Source: UBA3210 sp963610315
GTDB taxonomy: Bacteria; Bacillota_I; Bacilli_A; RFN20; CAG-449
Assembly (NCBI GenBank): GCA_963610315.1
Contig: CAVDMV010000014.1
Location: forward strand, 1 to 44,204
Length of the DNA stretch: 44,204 nt
Direction of reading: 5' to 3'
Shown in pieces: positions 8,549 to 16,300 of this stretch; position 1 is the stretch's first letter, and the number at the start of each line of letters is the position of its first letter. Position numbers and translations under genes: made by a program. The notes beneath the pieces are model-generated. The model was not told the origin of the DNA and did not search any database. It saw nothing but the letters and a program-made list of their open reading frames with translations.

Positions 8549-9099
8549 TTAAAGATGAAGAAATAATCTATAATATTAAATTAGGCGAAAGAGAAGCGTT
8601 AGAGCTTCTCTTTTTTAGTGTTGAGAAAAGAATGACAAAAATCTTAAATAAATATGAATATTTTTTTAAGACTTATAATTATGATCGAGATGATGTTAGA
8701 CAACTCTTAAGGAATACCATTATGAATTCAATTGATTCATATTGCGTTTCTAAAGGTAAGTTTTTCCAATTCTGCGTATTTGCTTTTCAATCAGAAATCG
8801 CCCGTATCGCAAGAAGCAATTATATCGATTTTGAAAATCAAAAAATATGTTCATTAGGAGATTCTGAGATAGAAAATTTTTCTTCTCCGACAGAATCTTC
8901 AGTAACAGAAGTAACGTATTTACATTCAACTTTAGATGAAATTAAAGACATGGGTGAAATTGAATATGATATTATCATTCTGCTAGTTAAAGGATATTCT
9001 TATGAAGAAATAAGCAATCAATTAAACCTTAATAAAAAGCAAGTGAGTAATCGAATAGAAAAAGTTAGAAGATATATGAAGGAAAAGGATAAATGGTGA
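8545..9099 (+). CDS. Sigma-70-family RNA polymerase sigma factor (SigH position)
   Basis: A divergent 184-aa sigma factor. The N-terminal half fits region 2: LGEREALELLFFSVEKRMTKIL, then GKFFQFCVFAFQSEIAR, which corresponds to the melting and -10 recognition helices. The C-terminal YSYEEISNQLNLNKKQVSNR (residues about 152-171) is the region 4 helix-turn-helix for the -35 box. It occupies the position of sigH in Bacillus, between rlmB and rpmG, and is a likely SigH-type orthologue; which genes it controls is unknown. I took the ATG at 8545, preceded by GGAGGA; the longer TTG start at 8527 lies before that site. The usual NYN-nuclease gene (yacP/rae1) between rlmB and sigH is missing. Confidence 0.8.
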   Translation: MIKDEEIIYNIKLGEREALELLFFSVEKRMTKILNKYEYFFKTYNYDRDDVRQLLRNTIMNSIDSYCVSKGKFFQFCVFAFQSEIARIARSNYIDFENQKICSLGDSEIENFSSPTESSVTEVTYLHSTLDEIKDMGEIEYDIIILLVKGYSYEEISNQLNLNKKQVSNRIEKVRRYMKEKDKW

Positions 9100-9203
9100 T
9101 AATAAAGTGAATTTATTTTTTTAACTAATTCGTATTCATTTAACTAACCGGAATTTACTATAACAATTAATAAAAATAAAAAATAAAAAATAAAAACTTT
9201 TTA

Positions 9204-9232
9204 TTGCGATTACTTTTACCTTTGCTTATAAT
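9204..9232 (+). promoter_or_regulatory. Promoter of rpmG-secE-nusG
   Basis: TTGCGA (9204-9209), 17 bases, then TATAAT (9227-9232). It lies in the 168-base gap between the sigma gene and rpmG. The rest of that gap is A/T-rich and I see no hairpin terminator for the sigma gene in it. Confidence 0.8.
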
Positions 9233-9267
9233 TGTTTTAGAATTTTAAACATAGGAGGGTGAATTAG

Positions 9268-9417
9268 ATGAGAGAAAAAGTTATTTTAATATGCTCAAAA
9301 TGCCTATCAAGAAATTACACAACTACGAAGAAAAAAGATGCAGTTTCTCAAAGATTAGAACTTAAGAAATTCTGCCCTAAATGTAATGAACAAACATTAC
9401 ATAAAGAATCAAAATAG
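9268..9417 (+). CDS. rpmG: Ribosomal protein L33 (zinc-ribbon form)
   Basis: A 49-aa 50S ribosomal protein. It begins MREKVILICSKCLSRNYTTT and has two CxxC pairs, CSKC (residues 9-12) and CPKC (36-39), which would bind one zinc ion, so this is the zinc-containing L33 type. The ribosome site is AGGAGGGTGA. rpmG before secE and nusG is the common order in Bacillota. The gene is easily missed because of its length, but frame, composition and motifs are clear. Confidence 0.96.
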   Translation: MREKVILICSKCLSRNYTTTKKKDAVSQRLELKKFCPKCNEQTLHKESK

Positions 9418-9432
9418 AAAGGATTATTTGCG

Positions 9433-9681
9433 ATGAATAAAATCAAAAGATACTTCAAAGGTGTCGTAGAACAAGCACATATGGTTAGATGGCCAACTAA
9501 AAAAGAACTCTTTAAAGCAGTTGGTGTTGTCTTAACAGTTGTTATTATCGCGGCGATTGCTTTATCTTTAAGCGATTTATTAATTAGTAATTTATTAAAG
9601 TTGCTTGAAAATCAAAGACCAAGTAGCTCATCTTCAAGTGAAGAAGTAGAAGCACTTATAAACATCATCACATTATTATAG
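9433..9681 (+). CDS. secE: Preprotein translocase subunit SecE
   Basis: The small essential subunit of the SecYEG channel, 82 aa. YFKGVVEQAHMVRWPTKKEL is the conserved amphipathic segment that lies on the membrane, followed by a single transmembrane helix (VGVVLTVVIIAAIALSLSDLLI). Most one-helix SecE proteins end soon after this; here about 20 further residues follow with six Ser in a row and a short hydrophobic end. The ribosome site is GAAAGGA. It sits between rpmG and nusG as in Bacillus. Confidence 0.95.
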   Translation: MNKIKRYFKGVVEQAHMVRWPTKKELFKAVGVVLTVVIIAAIALSLSDLLISNLLKLLENQRPSSSSSSEEVEALINIITLL

Positions 9682-9699
9682 TAAAGGGGTTAGGTAATT

Positions 9700-10242
9700 A
9701 TGGAAGAAAAACAATGGTATGTCGTTAATACATATTCAGGACATGAAAACAAAGTAAAAGAAAACTTAGAAACAAGAATTAAAACTCAAGGCTTAGAAAA
9801 TTATATCTTCAGAGTCGTTGTTGCAGAACACGAAGTTCCAGTTATGAGAGAAGGTAAGCCAACAGGAAAAACAAAGATGAAAAACCTTTATCCAGGTTAT
9901 GTCTTCGTTGAAATGATTATGACTGATGATGCATGGTTCATCGTTAGAAATACTCCAGGCGTTACAGGCTTCGTTGGATCAAGTGGTGGTCACGCAAAAC
10001 CTTTCCCTGTTACAAGAGAACAAATTGAACCAGTCTTAAAGAGAATTGGTGAAGTTGATGAAGATATGTATACTGATTACGAAGTTGGTAACATGGTTAG
10101 AATTCTTTCAGGATCTTTTGAAGGTGTTGAGGGACCAATCGAATCTATTAATAAAGAAAATGCAGAAGTTACAGTTATGGTTAACTTCTTCGGTAGAATG
10201 ACTCCGGTTACAGTCATGTTCGCAGAAGTAGAAAAAATCTAA
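9700..10242 (+). CDS. nusG: Transcription elongation/antitermination factor NusG
   Basis: It binds RNA polymerase and controls pausing, termination and coupling to the ribosome; 180 aa. The NGN domain covers residues about 5-115 (WYVVNTYSGHENKVKENLE; LYPGYVFVEMIMTDDAWFIVRNTPGVTGFVG). The KOW domain follows (YEVGNMVRILSGSFEGVEGPI ... TPVTVMFAEVEKI). Length and sequence are ordinary. It is followed by a strong intrinsic terminator, so rpmG-secE-nusG form one unit. Confidence 0.98.
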   Translation: MEEKQWYVVNTYSGHENKVKENLETRIKTQGLENYIFRVVVAEHEVPVMREGKPTGKTKMKNLYPGYVFVEMIMTDDAWFIVRNTPGVTGFVGSSGGHAKPFPVTREQIEPVLKRIGEVDEDMYTDYEVGNMVRILSGSFEGVEGPIESINKENAEVTVMVNFFGRMTPVTVMFAEVEKI

Positions 10243-10248
10243 ATATCC

Positions 10249-10280
10249 AAAAGACCGTTTTATGCGGTCTTTTCTTTTGC
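10249..10280 (+). terminator. Intrinsic terminator after nusG
   Basis: AAAAGACCG and CGGTCTTTT form a 9-bp stem with a 7-base loop, followed by TTCTTTT. It separates rpmG-secE-nusG from the ribosomal protein operon. Confidence 0.85.
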
Positions 10281-10321
10281 ACACTTAAAAGTGGATTTTT
10301 TGAAATTTTTTTAAAAAATTA

Positions 10322-10350
10322 TTGATATTCCTTTACTATATGTGTATGAT
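10322..10350 (+). promoter_or_regulatory. Promoter of the rplKA (L11-L1) operon
   Basis: TTGATA (10322-10327), 17 bases, then TATGAT (10345-10350). The start site would be near 10357, giving a leader of about 125 bases before rplK that contains an L1-site look-alike. Confidence 0.8.
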
Positions 10351-10403
10351 TATACAGCATGGATTATTTTCGGGAGTAGAAAATTGAGCCATGAAATTGC
10401 GCA

Positions 10404-10445
10404 GTGGAAGGACTCTATTACTTAAGTAATAAATCCGTTTACCAC
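10404..10445 (+). promoter_or_regulatory. Candidate L1-binding site in the rplK leader
   Basis: The leader RNA can fold as GTGG (10404-10407) with CCAC (10442-10445), an asymmetric internal loop, GGA with TCC, and an inner hairpin TATTACTT/AAGTAATA. The layout GTGG-AAGG ... CCG-...-ACCAC matches the helix 76-77 region of 23S rRNA, where L1 binds. L1 is known to repress its own operon by binding such a mimic. A second copy of the motif precedes rplA. Confidence 0.72.
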
Positions 10446-10480
10446 AGCACGGACTAAAACTAAAATAGGAGGTATGTCGC

Positions 10481-10894
10481 GTGAGTAAGAAAATCGCAAA
10501 AGTTGTAAAACTTGAAATCCCAGGTGGACAAGCTAAACCTGGACCAAAACTTGCATCAGCAGGTATTATGATGCCAAAGTTCTGTACAGACTTTAATGCA
10601 AAGACTGCAGACAGACAAGGACAAACAGTCCCAGTAATCATTACAGCTTATGAAGACAAATCATTTGATTATGTCATCAAAACAACTCCAGTTGCTGAAT
10701 TATTATTAAAAGAAGCTGGAATTAAAAAAGGCTCAAGTAGCTCAAAGAGCACAATTGTCGGAACAATTACAAAAGCTCAATTAACAAAGATTGCTGAATA
10801 CAAAATGCCAGATTTAAATTGCTATGACGTCGAAGCAGCAGAAAAGATTGTTGCAGGTACAGCTCGTAACATGGGCATTGCAATCAAAGACTAA
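10481..10894 (+). CDS. rplK: 50S ribosomal protein L11
   Basis: Part of the GTPase-associated centre of the large subunit, 137 aa. The N-terminal domain has LEIPGGQAKPGPKLASAGIM with the conserved prolines of the thiostrepton-site region. The C-terminal RNA-binding domain runs from residue 70 (ELLLKEAGIKKGSSSSKS) to the end (AGTARNMGIAIKD). The start is GTG, nine bases after AGGAGG (10467-10472); an ATG at 10474 is out of frame. A candidate L1 site in the leader suggests autogenous control. Confidence 0.97.
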   Translation: MSKKIAKVVKLEIPGGQAKPGPKLASAGIMMPKFCTDFNAKTADRQGQTVPVIITAYEDKSFDYVIKTTPVAELLLKEAGIKKGSSSSKSTIVGTITKAQLTKIAEYKMPDLNCYDVEAAEKIVAGTARNMGIAIKD

Positions 10895-10897
10895 TTA

Positions 10898-10924
10898 GTG
10901 GAAGGGTAAACCCGCTAGTACCAC
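10898..10924 (+). promoter_or_regulatory. Second candidate L1-binding site, between rplK and rplA
   Basis: GTGG (10898-10901) pairs with CCAC (10921-10924) around an asymmetric internal loop and a short GGG-TAAA-CCC hairpin. It repeats the motif of the rplK leader in a more compact form and ends one base before the AGGAGG of rplA, so bound L1 would block that ribosome site. Confidence 0.72.
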
Positions 10925-10937
10925 AAGGAGGAAAAAT

Positions 10938-11621
10938 ATGAAGAAAGGTAAGAAGTACGTTGCTGCTGCTACAAAAATTGATTCATCAAAATTATATTCA
11001 GTAGAAGAAGCATGTGCATTAGTCAAAGAAACTTCAACAGTTAAATTTGATGCAACTGTTGACATTTCATTCCGCCTAAACGTTGATCCAAAATATGCTG
11101 ATCAACAATTAAGAGGCACAATCGTTCTCCCACACGGAAACGGTAAAACAAAGAAAATTTTAGCTATCACACATAAACAAGATGAAGCTAAAGAAGCAGG
11201 CGCTGACTATGTTGGCGACAAGGATATGCTTGAAAAAATCCAAAAAGAAAACTGGTTCGATTTCGATGTCATCGTCGCTACTCCAGATATGATGGCTGAA
11301 CTTGGTAAAATGGGTCGTATCTTAGGTCCTAAAGGTTTAATGCCAAACCCAAAGACTGGTACAGTTACAATGAACATTGGCCAAGCTATTAAAGAAATTA
11401 AAGCAGGTAAAGTTGAATACCGTGTTGATAAAGATGGTAACATCCATTTATCAGTCGCTCGTGTTTCATTCGATACAGCTACAATCGTAGACAACATCAA
11501 TGCTGTTATTGATACAATCTTAAAAGTCAAACCAGCATCTGTTAAAGGCCAATATGTTAAAAACTGTGTTATCCACACAACAATGGGCCCAGCTATTAAA
11601 TTAACATTTAATGGCCGTTAA
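10938..11621 (+). CDS. rplA: 50S ribosomal protein L1
   Basis: Forms the L1 stalk that moves deacylated tRNA out of the E site; 227 aa, the usual length. The first domain has FDATVDISFRLNVDPKYADQ and LRGTIVLPHGNGKTKKI; the second includes GKMGRILGPKGLMPNPKTGT; the first resumes with GKVEYRVDKDGNIHLSVARV. L1 is a known translational repressor of its own operon in bacteria, and the two GTGG...CCAC elements upstream fit that. AAGGAGG precedes the ATG. Confidence 0.98.
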   Translation: MKKGKKYVAAATKIDSSKLYSVEEACALVKETSTVKFDATVDISFRLNVDPKYADQQLRGTIVLPHGNGKTKKILAITHKQDEAKEAGADYVGDKDMLEKIQKENWFDFDVIVATPDMMAELGKMGRILGPKGLMPNPKTGTVTMNIGQAIKEIKAGKVEYRVDKDGNIHLSVARVSFDTATIVDNINAVIDTILKVKPASVKGQYVKNCVIHTTMGPAIKLTFNGR

Positions 11622-11630
11622 TTTTTAGGA

Positions 11631-11740
11631 AGCTCCAATATACCATAGACAGCAACGGCCAAGGGGCTTAATAAGGTTGCCGAGGTAACTATTCAATTAT
11701 AATAGGAAAACTCTGTATATTGATGCCTATATACTTACAA
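11631..11740 (+). promoter_or_regulatory. Ribosomal protein L10 leader
   Basis: The gap between rplA and rplJ carries the signature of the L10 leader: CCATAGACAGCAAC ... GCTTAAT ... GTTGCCGAGGT, with GCAAC (11652-11656) pairing GTTGC (11676-11680). The L10-(L12)4 complex binds this structure to repress rplJL. The outer arm CAATATAC (11636-11643) can pair with GTATATTG (11715-11722). The same 3' arm can instead make a local hairpin with ATATAC (11729-11734), so two exclusive folds exist. No T-run follows, so control would act on translation rather than termination. Confidence 0.85.
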
Positions 11741-11768
11741 AAATTTAAAAAGAAGGAGGTGCTACCAA

Positions 11769-12254
11769 ATGAATCAAAACGTATTAGAACAAAAGAAGCA
11801 AGTAGTTGAAGAAGTATCTAACTTAATCAAAAATTCTGGATCAATCGTTATCGCTGAATACCGTGGCTTAAAGGTTTCTGAAATTTCTGAATTAAAGAGA
11901 ACACTTTTACAATCAAATGCAAAAATGAGTGTTTACAAAAATACATTAGTTGATAGAGCTGTAGATTCATTAGGCTATTCTGAAGCAAAACAATACTTAG
12001 AAGGACCTAACGCTATATTCAGTTCTGAAGATTCCATTAGTGCAGCAAAAATCGTCGCTAAGTTTGCTAAGACTCACGAAAATTTAGTCATTAAAGCAGC
12101 AATCGTAGAAGGCAAAGTAATTTCAAAGGATGATGTTATCGCATTATCAAAACTTCCAAACAGAGAAGGTTTATTATCAATGTTACTCTCTGTATTACAA
12201 GCACCAGTCAGAAATCTTGCATGTGCAGTTAAGGCTGTTGCAGACAAACAATAA
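11769..12254 (+). CDS. rplJ: 50S ribosomal protein L10
   Basis: The base of the ribosomal stalk, which holds the L7/L12 dimers and contacts L11 and 23S rRNA; 161 aa. The N-terminal globular domain includes GSIVIAEYRGLKVSEISELK, NAKMSVYKNTLVDRAV and GPNAIFSSEDSISAAKI. The C-terminal helix (LLSMLLSVLQAPVRNLACAVKAV) binds L7/L12. AAGGAGGTG precedes the ATG. It is controlled by the L10 leader directly upstream and transcribed with rplL. Confidence 0.97.
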   Translation: MNQNVLEQKKQVVEEVSNLIKNSGSIVIAEYRGLKVSEISELKRTLLQSNAKMSVYKNTLVDRAVDSLGYSEAKQYLEGPNAIFSSEDSISAAKIVAKFAKTHENLVIKAAIVEGKVISKDDVIALSKLPNREGLLSMLLSVLQAPVRNLACAVKAVADKQ

Positions 12255-12278
12255 CAGACCATTAGGAGGAAAAATAAT

Positions 12279-12650
12279 ATGGCAAAATTAACAAATGAAG
12301 AAATCATTGCTTCTGTCAAAGAAATGACAATTTTAGAATTAAATGATTTAGTAAAAGCAATCGAAGAAGAATTCGGTGTAACAGCAGCAGCTCCAGTTGC
12401 AGCAGCAGCACCAGTCGAAGAAGAAGCAGCTAAAGGACCAACAGAAGTTAGCTTAATCTTAAAATCATTCGGCGCTTCAAAAGTTGGCGTTATTAAAGCT
12501 GTCCAAGCTATCACAGGTTTAGGCTTAATTGACGCTAAGAAATTAGTTGATGCATGCCCATCAACAATCAAAGAACACATCTCTCCAGTCGAAGCTGAAG
12601 AACACAAGAAAGCTCTTGTTGCAGCTGGTGCTGAAGTCGAAGTTAAGTAG
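12279..12650 (+). CDS. rplL: 50S ribosomal protein L7/L12
   Basis: The stalk protein that recruits translation GTPases, 123 aa. The N-terminal dimerisation domain (MAKLTNEEIIASVKEMTILELNDL) is followed by an Ala/Pro-rich hinge (TAAAPVAAAAPVEEEA) and the C-terminal domain (GPTEVSLILKSFGASKVGVIKAVQ ... LGLIDAKKLVDACPSTIKE), which carries the factor-binding helix. The gene is followed by a strong terminator hairpin, through which some transcription must continue if rpoBC share this promoter. Confidence 0.98.
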   Translation: MAKLTNEEIIASVKEMTILELNDLVKAIEEEFGVTAAAPVAAAAPVEEEAAKGPTEVSLILKSFGASKVGVIKAVQAITGLGLIDAKKLVDACPSTIKEHISPVEAEEHKKALVAAGAEVEVK

Positions 12651-12669
12651 TTTTTTGACTTTACAATTT

Positions 12670-12702
12670 AACCTACCCCTTCATTCTAGGGGTGGGTTTT
12701 TA
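12670..12702 (+). terminator. Intrinsic terminator/attenuator after rplL
   Basis: AACCTACCCCT pairs with AGGGGTGGGTT over 11 bp (one G-T pair) around a 7-base loop, followed by five T. A partial terminator at this place keeps rpoBC below ribosomal protein levels in many bacteria. I see no clear promoter between it and rpoB. Confidence 0.88.
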
Positions 12703-12724
12703 TCAATTTTAAGGGGGTTATCAA

Positions 12725-13342
12725 ATGGACCATTATTTCTCAAATAATCCGGATGTAAGTTCTAATCCTAAGAATATTTCCTTTGAGTTTAACTCCAAAA
12801 TTTTTAATTTTATGACCGATAATGGTGTTTTTTGTAAGGACTATTTAGACGAAGGAACATATGTTTTTCTCAAAGTCTTACTTAAGCAAGATATTAGAGG
12901 TTTAAATCTCGATGTAGGTTGTGGTTATGGCCCTATTGGGGGCGTTTTAGGATATTTCTACCCTACCTCAAATTTTATTTTGATAGATATTAATACGCGT
13001 GCGTGTGCGCTCGCGAAGAAAAATCTACAATCTTTAGGCTTAACAAACTTTGAAGTTAGAGAATCTGATGTTTATGCAAATGTTCATGAGAAATTTGATA
13101 ACATCTTCATTAACCCTCCAATTCGGGCAGGGAAAAAAGTAATCTACTCAATGTTTGAAGGAGCAAAACAATTACTTAACTTAAATGGTTCGTTGTATTT
13201 TGTTATGAGAAAGTCCCACGGGTCGGAGTCGGCTCAAAGATACGTAACATCCATATTTGGAAATTGTCAATTACTTAAGAGAGATAAGGGCTATTATATT
13301 TATCAAGCAATTAACAATGAATCACAAAATGAAAACTTATAG
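12725..13342 (+). CDS. RsmC-like class I methyltransferase
   Basis: A 205-aa SAM-dependent methyltransferase. LNLDVGCGYGPIGGVLGYFY (residues about 60-79) is the SAM-binding motif I, FILIDINTRACALAKKNL holds the acidic loop, and DNIFINPPIRAGK is the NPP motif typical of N-methyltransferases acting on nucleic acid bases. Size and place between rplL and rpoB match Bacillus YbxB, a relative of the 16S rRNA guanine methyltransferase RsmC. The substrate is inferred. AAGGGGG precedes the ATG, and the gene ends 14 bases before rpoB. Confidence 0.87.
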   Translation: MDHYFSNNPDVSSNPKNISFEFNSKIFNFMTDNGVFCKDYLDEGTYVFLKVLLKQDIRGLNLDVGCGYGPIGGVLGYFYPTSNFILIDINTRACALAKKNLQSLGLTNFEVRESDVYANVHEKFDNIFINPPIRAGKKVIYSMFEGAKQLLNLNGSLYFVMRKSHGSESAQRYVTSIFGNCQLLKRDKGYYIYQAINNESQNENL

Positions 13343-13356
13343 AAGGGAGATTTGCA

Positions 13357-16300
13357 ATGAGCAAAAATTTACAAGCAAAAGAATATAAGTACCTTCACAA
13401 TGGAAGAATCGATTTTTCTAAGATTTCTGGTACATTACCTTTACCTAACTTAGTAGAAATTCAAACTGATTCTTTCAAATGGCTTTTAGATAGCGGTATT
13501 GATGAAGTATTTAAAGATATTTATCCAATTACAGATCGTAATGATAAAATGACACTTGAATATATCTCATCACGTTTAGAAGAACCTAAATATAATCCAT
13601 ACGAATGTAAAACTCGTGGATTAACATATATGGCTAACTTAAAAGCTACATTAAGATTAAACGTTACAGAAACTGGTGAAATTATCCAACGTGAAGTCAA
13701 TATGTGTGAATTCCCATTAATGACTGACTCTGGTACATTCATCATTAACGGCGCAGAAAGAGCAATTGTTTCTCAAATCGTTCGTTCTCCAGGCGCTTAC
13801 ATGAAGAAAGAAAGAGAAAAAACTGGTGCTTTCACTTATAACGCTGATTTAATTCCTTCAAGAGGAACATGGTTACAATTCCAATCAGACGCAAAAGGAA
13901 TCTTAAATGTTAAAATCGATAGAACTAGAAAAATGTCTGCTTTAATTTTACTTAGAGCTTTAGGTATTGGTCTAGGCGCAGATGGATATGATGAAATCGT
14001 TAGCTTATTCGGTTCATCAACTACAGACTATGTCGAACACGTTAACAAAGATGACTTACTTGCAGTTTCTATTGAAAAAGAACTCGCTTCTCATGCTGGA
14101 ACAAATTATGATTATTCCGCATCAACTGCATTACTTGAAATCTACAGTAAATTAAGACCAGGTGAACCAGCTCCTAACGATAGTGCTGCTACTTTCTTAA
14201 AAGGTAGATTCTTCGATCATAAACATTATGACTTTGGCCGTGCAGGTAGATTTAAATACAATAAGAAATTAGGTATTTACAATCGTTTACTCGGTAGAGT
14301 TATCGCTGAACCATTAGTTTCAGTTGATGGCGAAGTCATTTATGACGAAGGAACATTAATGACAAAAGAAATCGTCGAAAAATTACAAAATGAAAAATTC
14401 TTCGAAAGTGGTGCTCATGCATATGAATTACCATACAACGAAAAATTAGACGATCACAATGTCGTTAACAAGTTAAAAGTCTATGTTGATGAAGCATTAA
14501 CAACAACTACAAATATCATTGGTACAGATTTAAACATCGATGTTCCATATGTAACAACTAGTGATATCGTTGCATGTTTCTCATACATCATGAATATTAT
14601 TTATGGATTTGGTGATCCTGATGATATCGACCACTTAGGCAACCGTAGAATTCGCTGCGTTGGTGAATTAATTCAAAATCAATTTAGAATTGGTTTATCA
14701 CGTATGGAAAGAACAGTTAAAGAAAAGATGTCTATGACTCTTGCTTCAGAAGGACCTGTTTCTCCTGAAAAATTAACTAATACTCGTCCATTAAATTCAG
14801 CGATTAAAGAATTCTTCGCATCATCACAATTATCACAATTTATGGACCAAGTTAACCCTCTTGCAGAACTTTCAAATAAGAGAAGAATCTCTGCTTTAGG
14901 TCCAGGCGGTTTAACTCGTGATAGAGCTAACATGGCAGTTAGAGATGTTCACACTACTCACTATGGTAGAATCTGTCCTATTGAAACACCTGAAGGTGGT
15001 AACATCGGTTTAATTAACAACTTAGCGACTTACGCAAAAATTAACGAATATGGTTTTATTGAAACTCCATATAGAAGAGTCGATAAGAAAACTTGTAAAG
15101 TATTAGAAGATTCCGATTACTTATCCGCGGATGGTGAAAAGAACTTATATATCGCTCAAGCAACAAACAGAATTATCGGAGGAGAATTCCTTGATGATGA
15201 AGTTATTGCTAGATATAACGGCGAAAACGTTATCGTTCCTAAGGAAATGATTGATTACGTTGACGTCTCTCCAAAACAAATTTTATCTGTCGCTGCAGCT
15301 TGTATTCCATTCCTTGAAAACGATGATAACCACCGTGCTTTAATGGGATCTAACATGCAACGTCAAGCACTTCCATTATTAAAGCCACACGCTCCTTTTG
15401 TAGGAACTGGCATGGAGTACAATATTGCTCATGACTCCGGTGCAGCAGTTTTAGCACAAGAAGATGGTGTTGTTACAGTTATGGATTCACGTCACATTGT
15501 AGTTAAGAATGATGAAGGAAATGAAAGACAATATACTCTTCAAAAATTCGTCAGATCTAACTCTGGAACATGTATCAACCAAACACCTATTGTACATGTT
15601 GGTGACAAAGTTAAAAAAGGTGATGTTATCGCTGATGGTCCAGCTATGGATCAAGGTGATTTAGCTTTAGGACAAAATGTCACAATCGCATTTATGACTT
15701 GGGAAGGTTATAACTACGAAGATGCTGTCATTATGTCAGAAAGACTTGTAAAAGATGATGTATATACTTCTATCCATATTGAAGAATATGAATTAGAAAG
15801 ACGTACAACAAAACTTGGACCTGAAGAAATTACTCGTGATATTCCTAACGTTTCTGAAGAAATGAAAGCAAACTTAGATGAAGACGGTATTATTATTCCA
15901 GGTGCTGAAGTTAAAGAAGATGACTACTTAGTTGGTAAGATTACTCCAAAAGGATTATCTGAACCTACTCCAGAAGAAAAATTATTAATGACAATCTTTG
16001 GTGAAAAGACTAAAGATGGTAAAGATACATCATTAAAAGTTCCTCATGGTGGTGCTGGTATTGTTATTGACGTCAAACGTTTCAAACGTAAAGAAGGCGC
16101 AGAACTTGCTCCAGGTGTTGAAGAAGTAGTCAAAGTATATATCGCTCAAAAGAGAAAAATCTCTGAAGGTGATAAGATGTCAGGTAGACATGGTAACAAA
16201 GGTGTTATCTCAAGAATTCTTCCAGAAGAAGATATGCCATTCTTACCAGATGGTACACCAGTTGACATCATGTTAAACCCATTAGGTGTTCCTTCACGTA

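Noticed and set aside
10282..10300. Second terminator after nusG (CACT-TAAA-AGTG followed by T)
   Set aside because: The stem has only four pairs, and a strong terminator lies just upstream.
11207..11578. Open frame opposite rplA
   Set aside because: Shadow of a conserved gene, with no start signal. The same holds for the minus-strand frames inside rpoB, rpoC and cysS.
12074..12607. 177-codon open frame on the minus strand across rplJ/rplL
   Set aside because: It lies entirely opposite two certain ribosomal protein genes, and its composition follows from their codon use. It has no ribosome site or recognisable domain.
12547..12747. Open frame overlapping the end of rplL and its terminator
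   Set aside because: It runs through the terminator hairpin in another frame and has no ribosome site.
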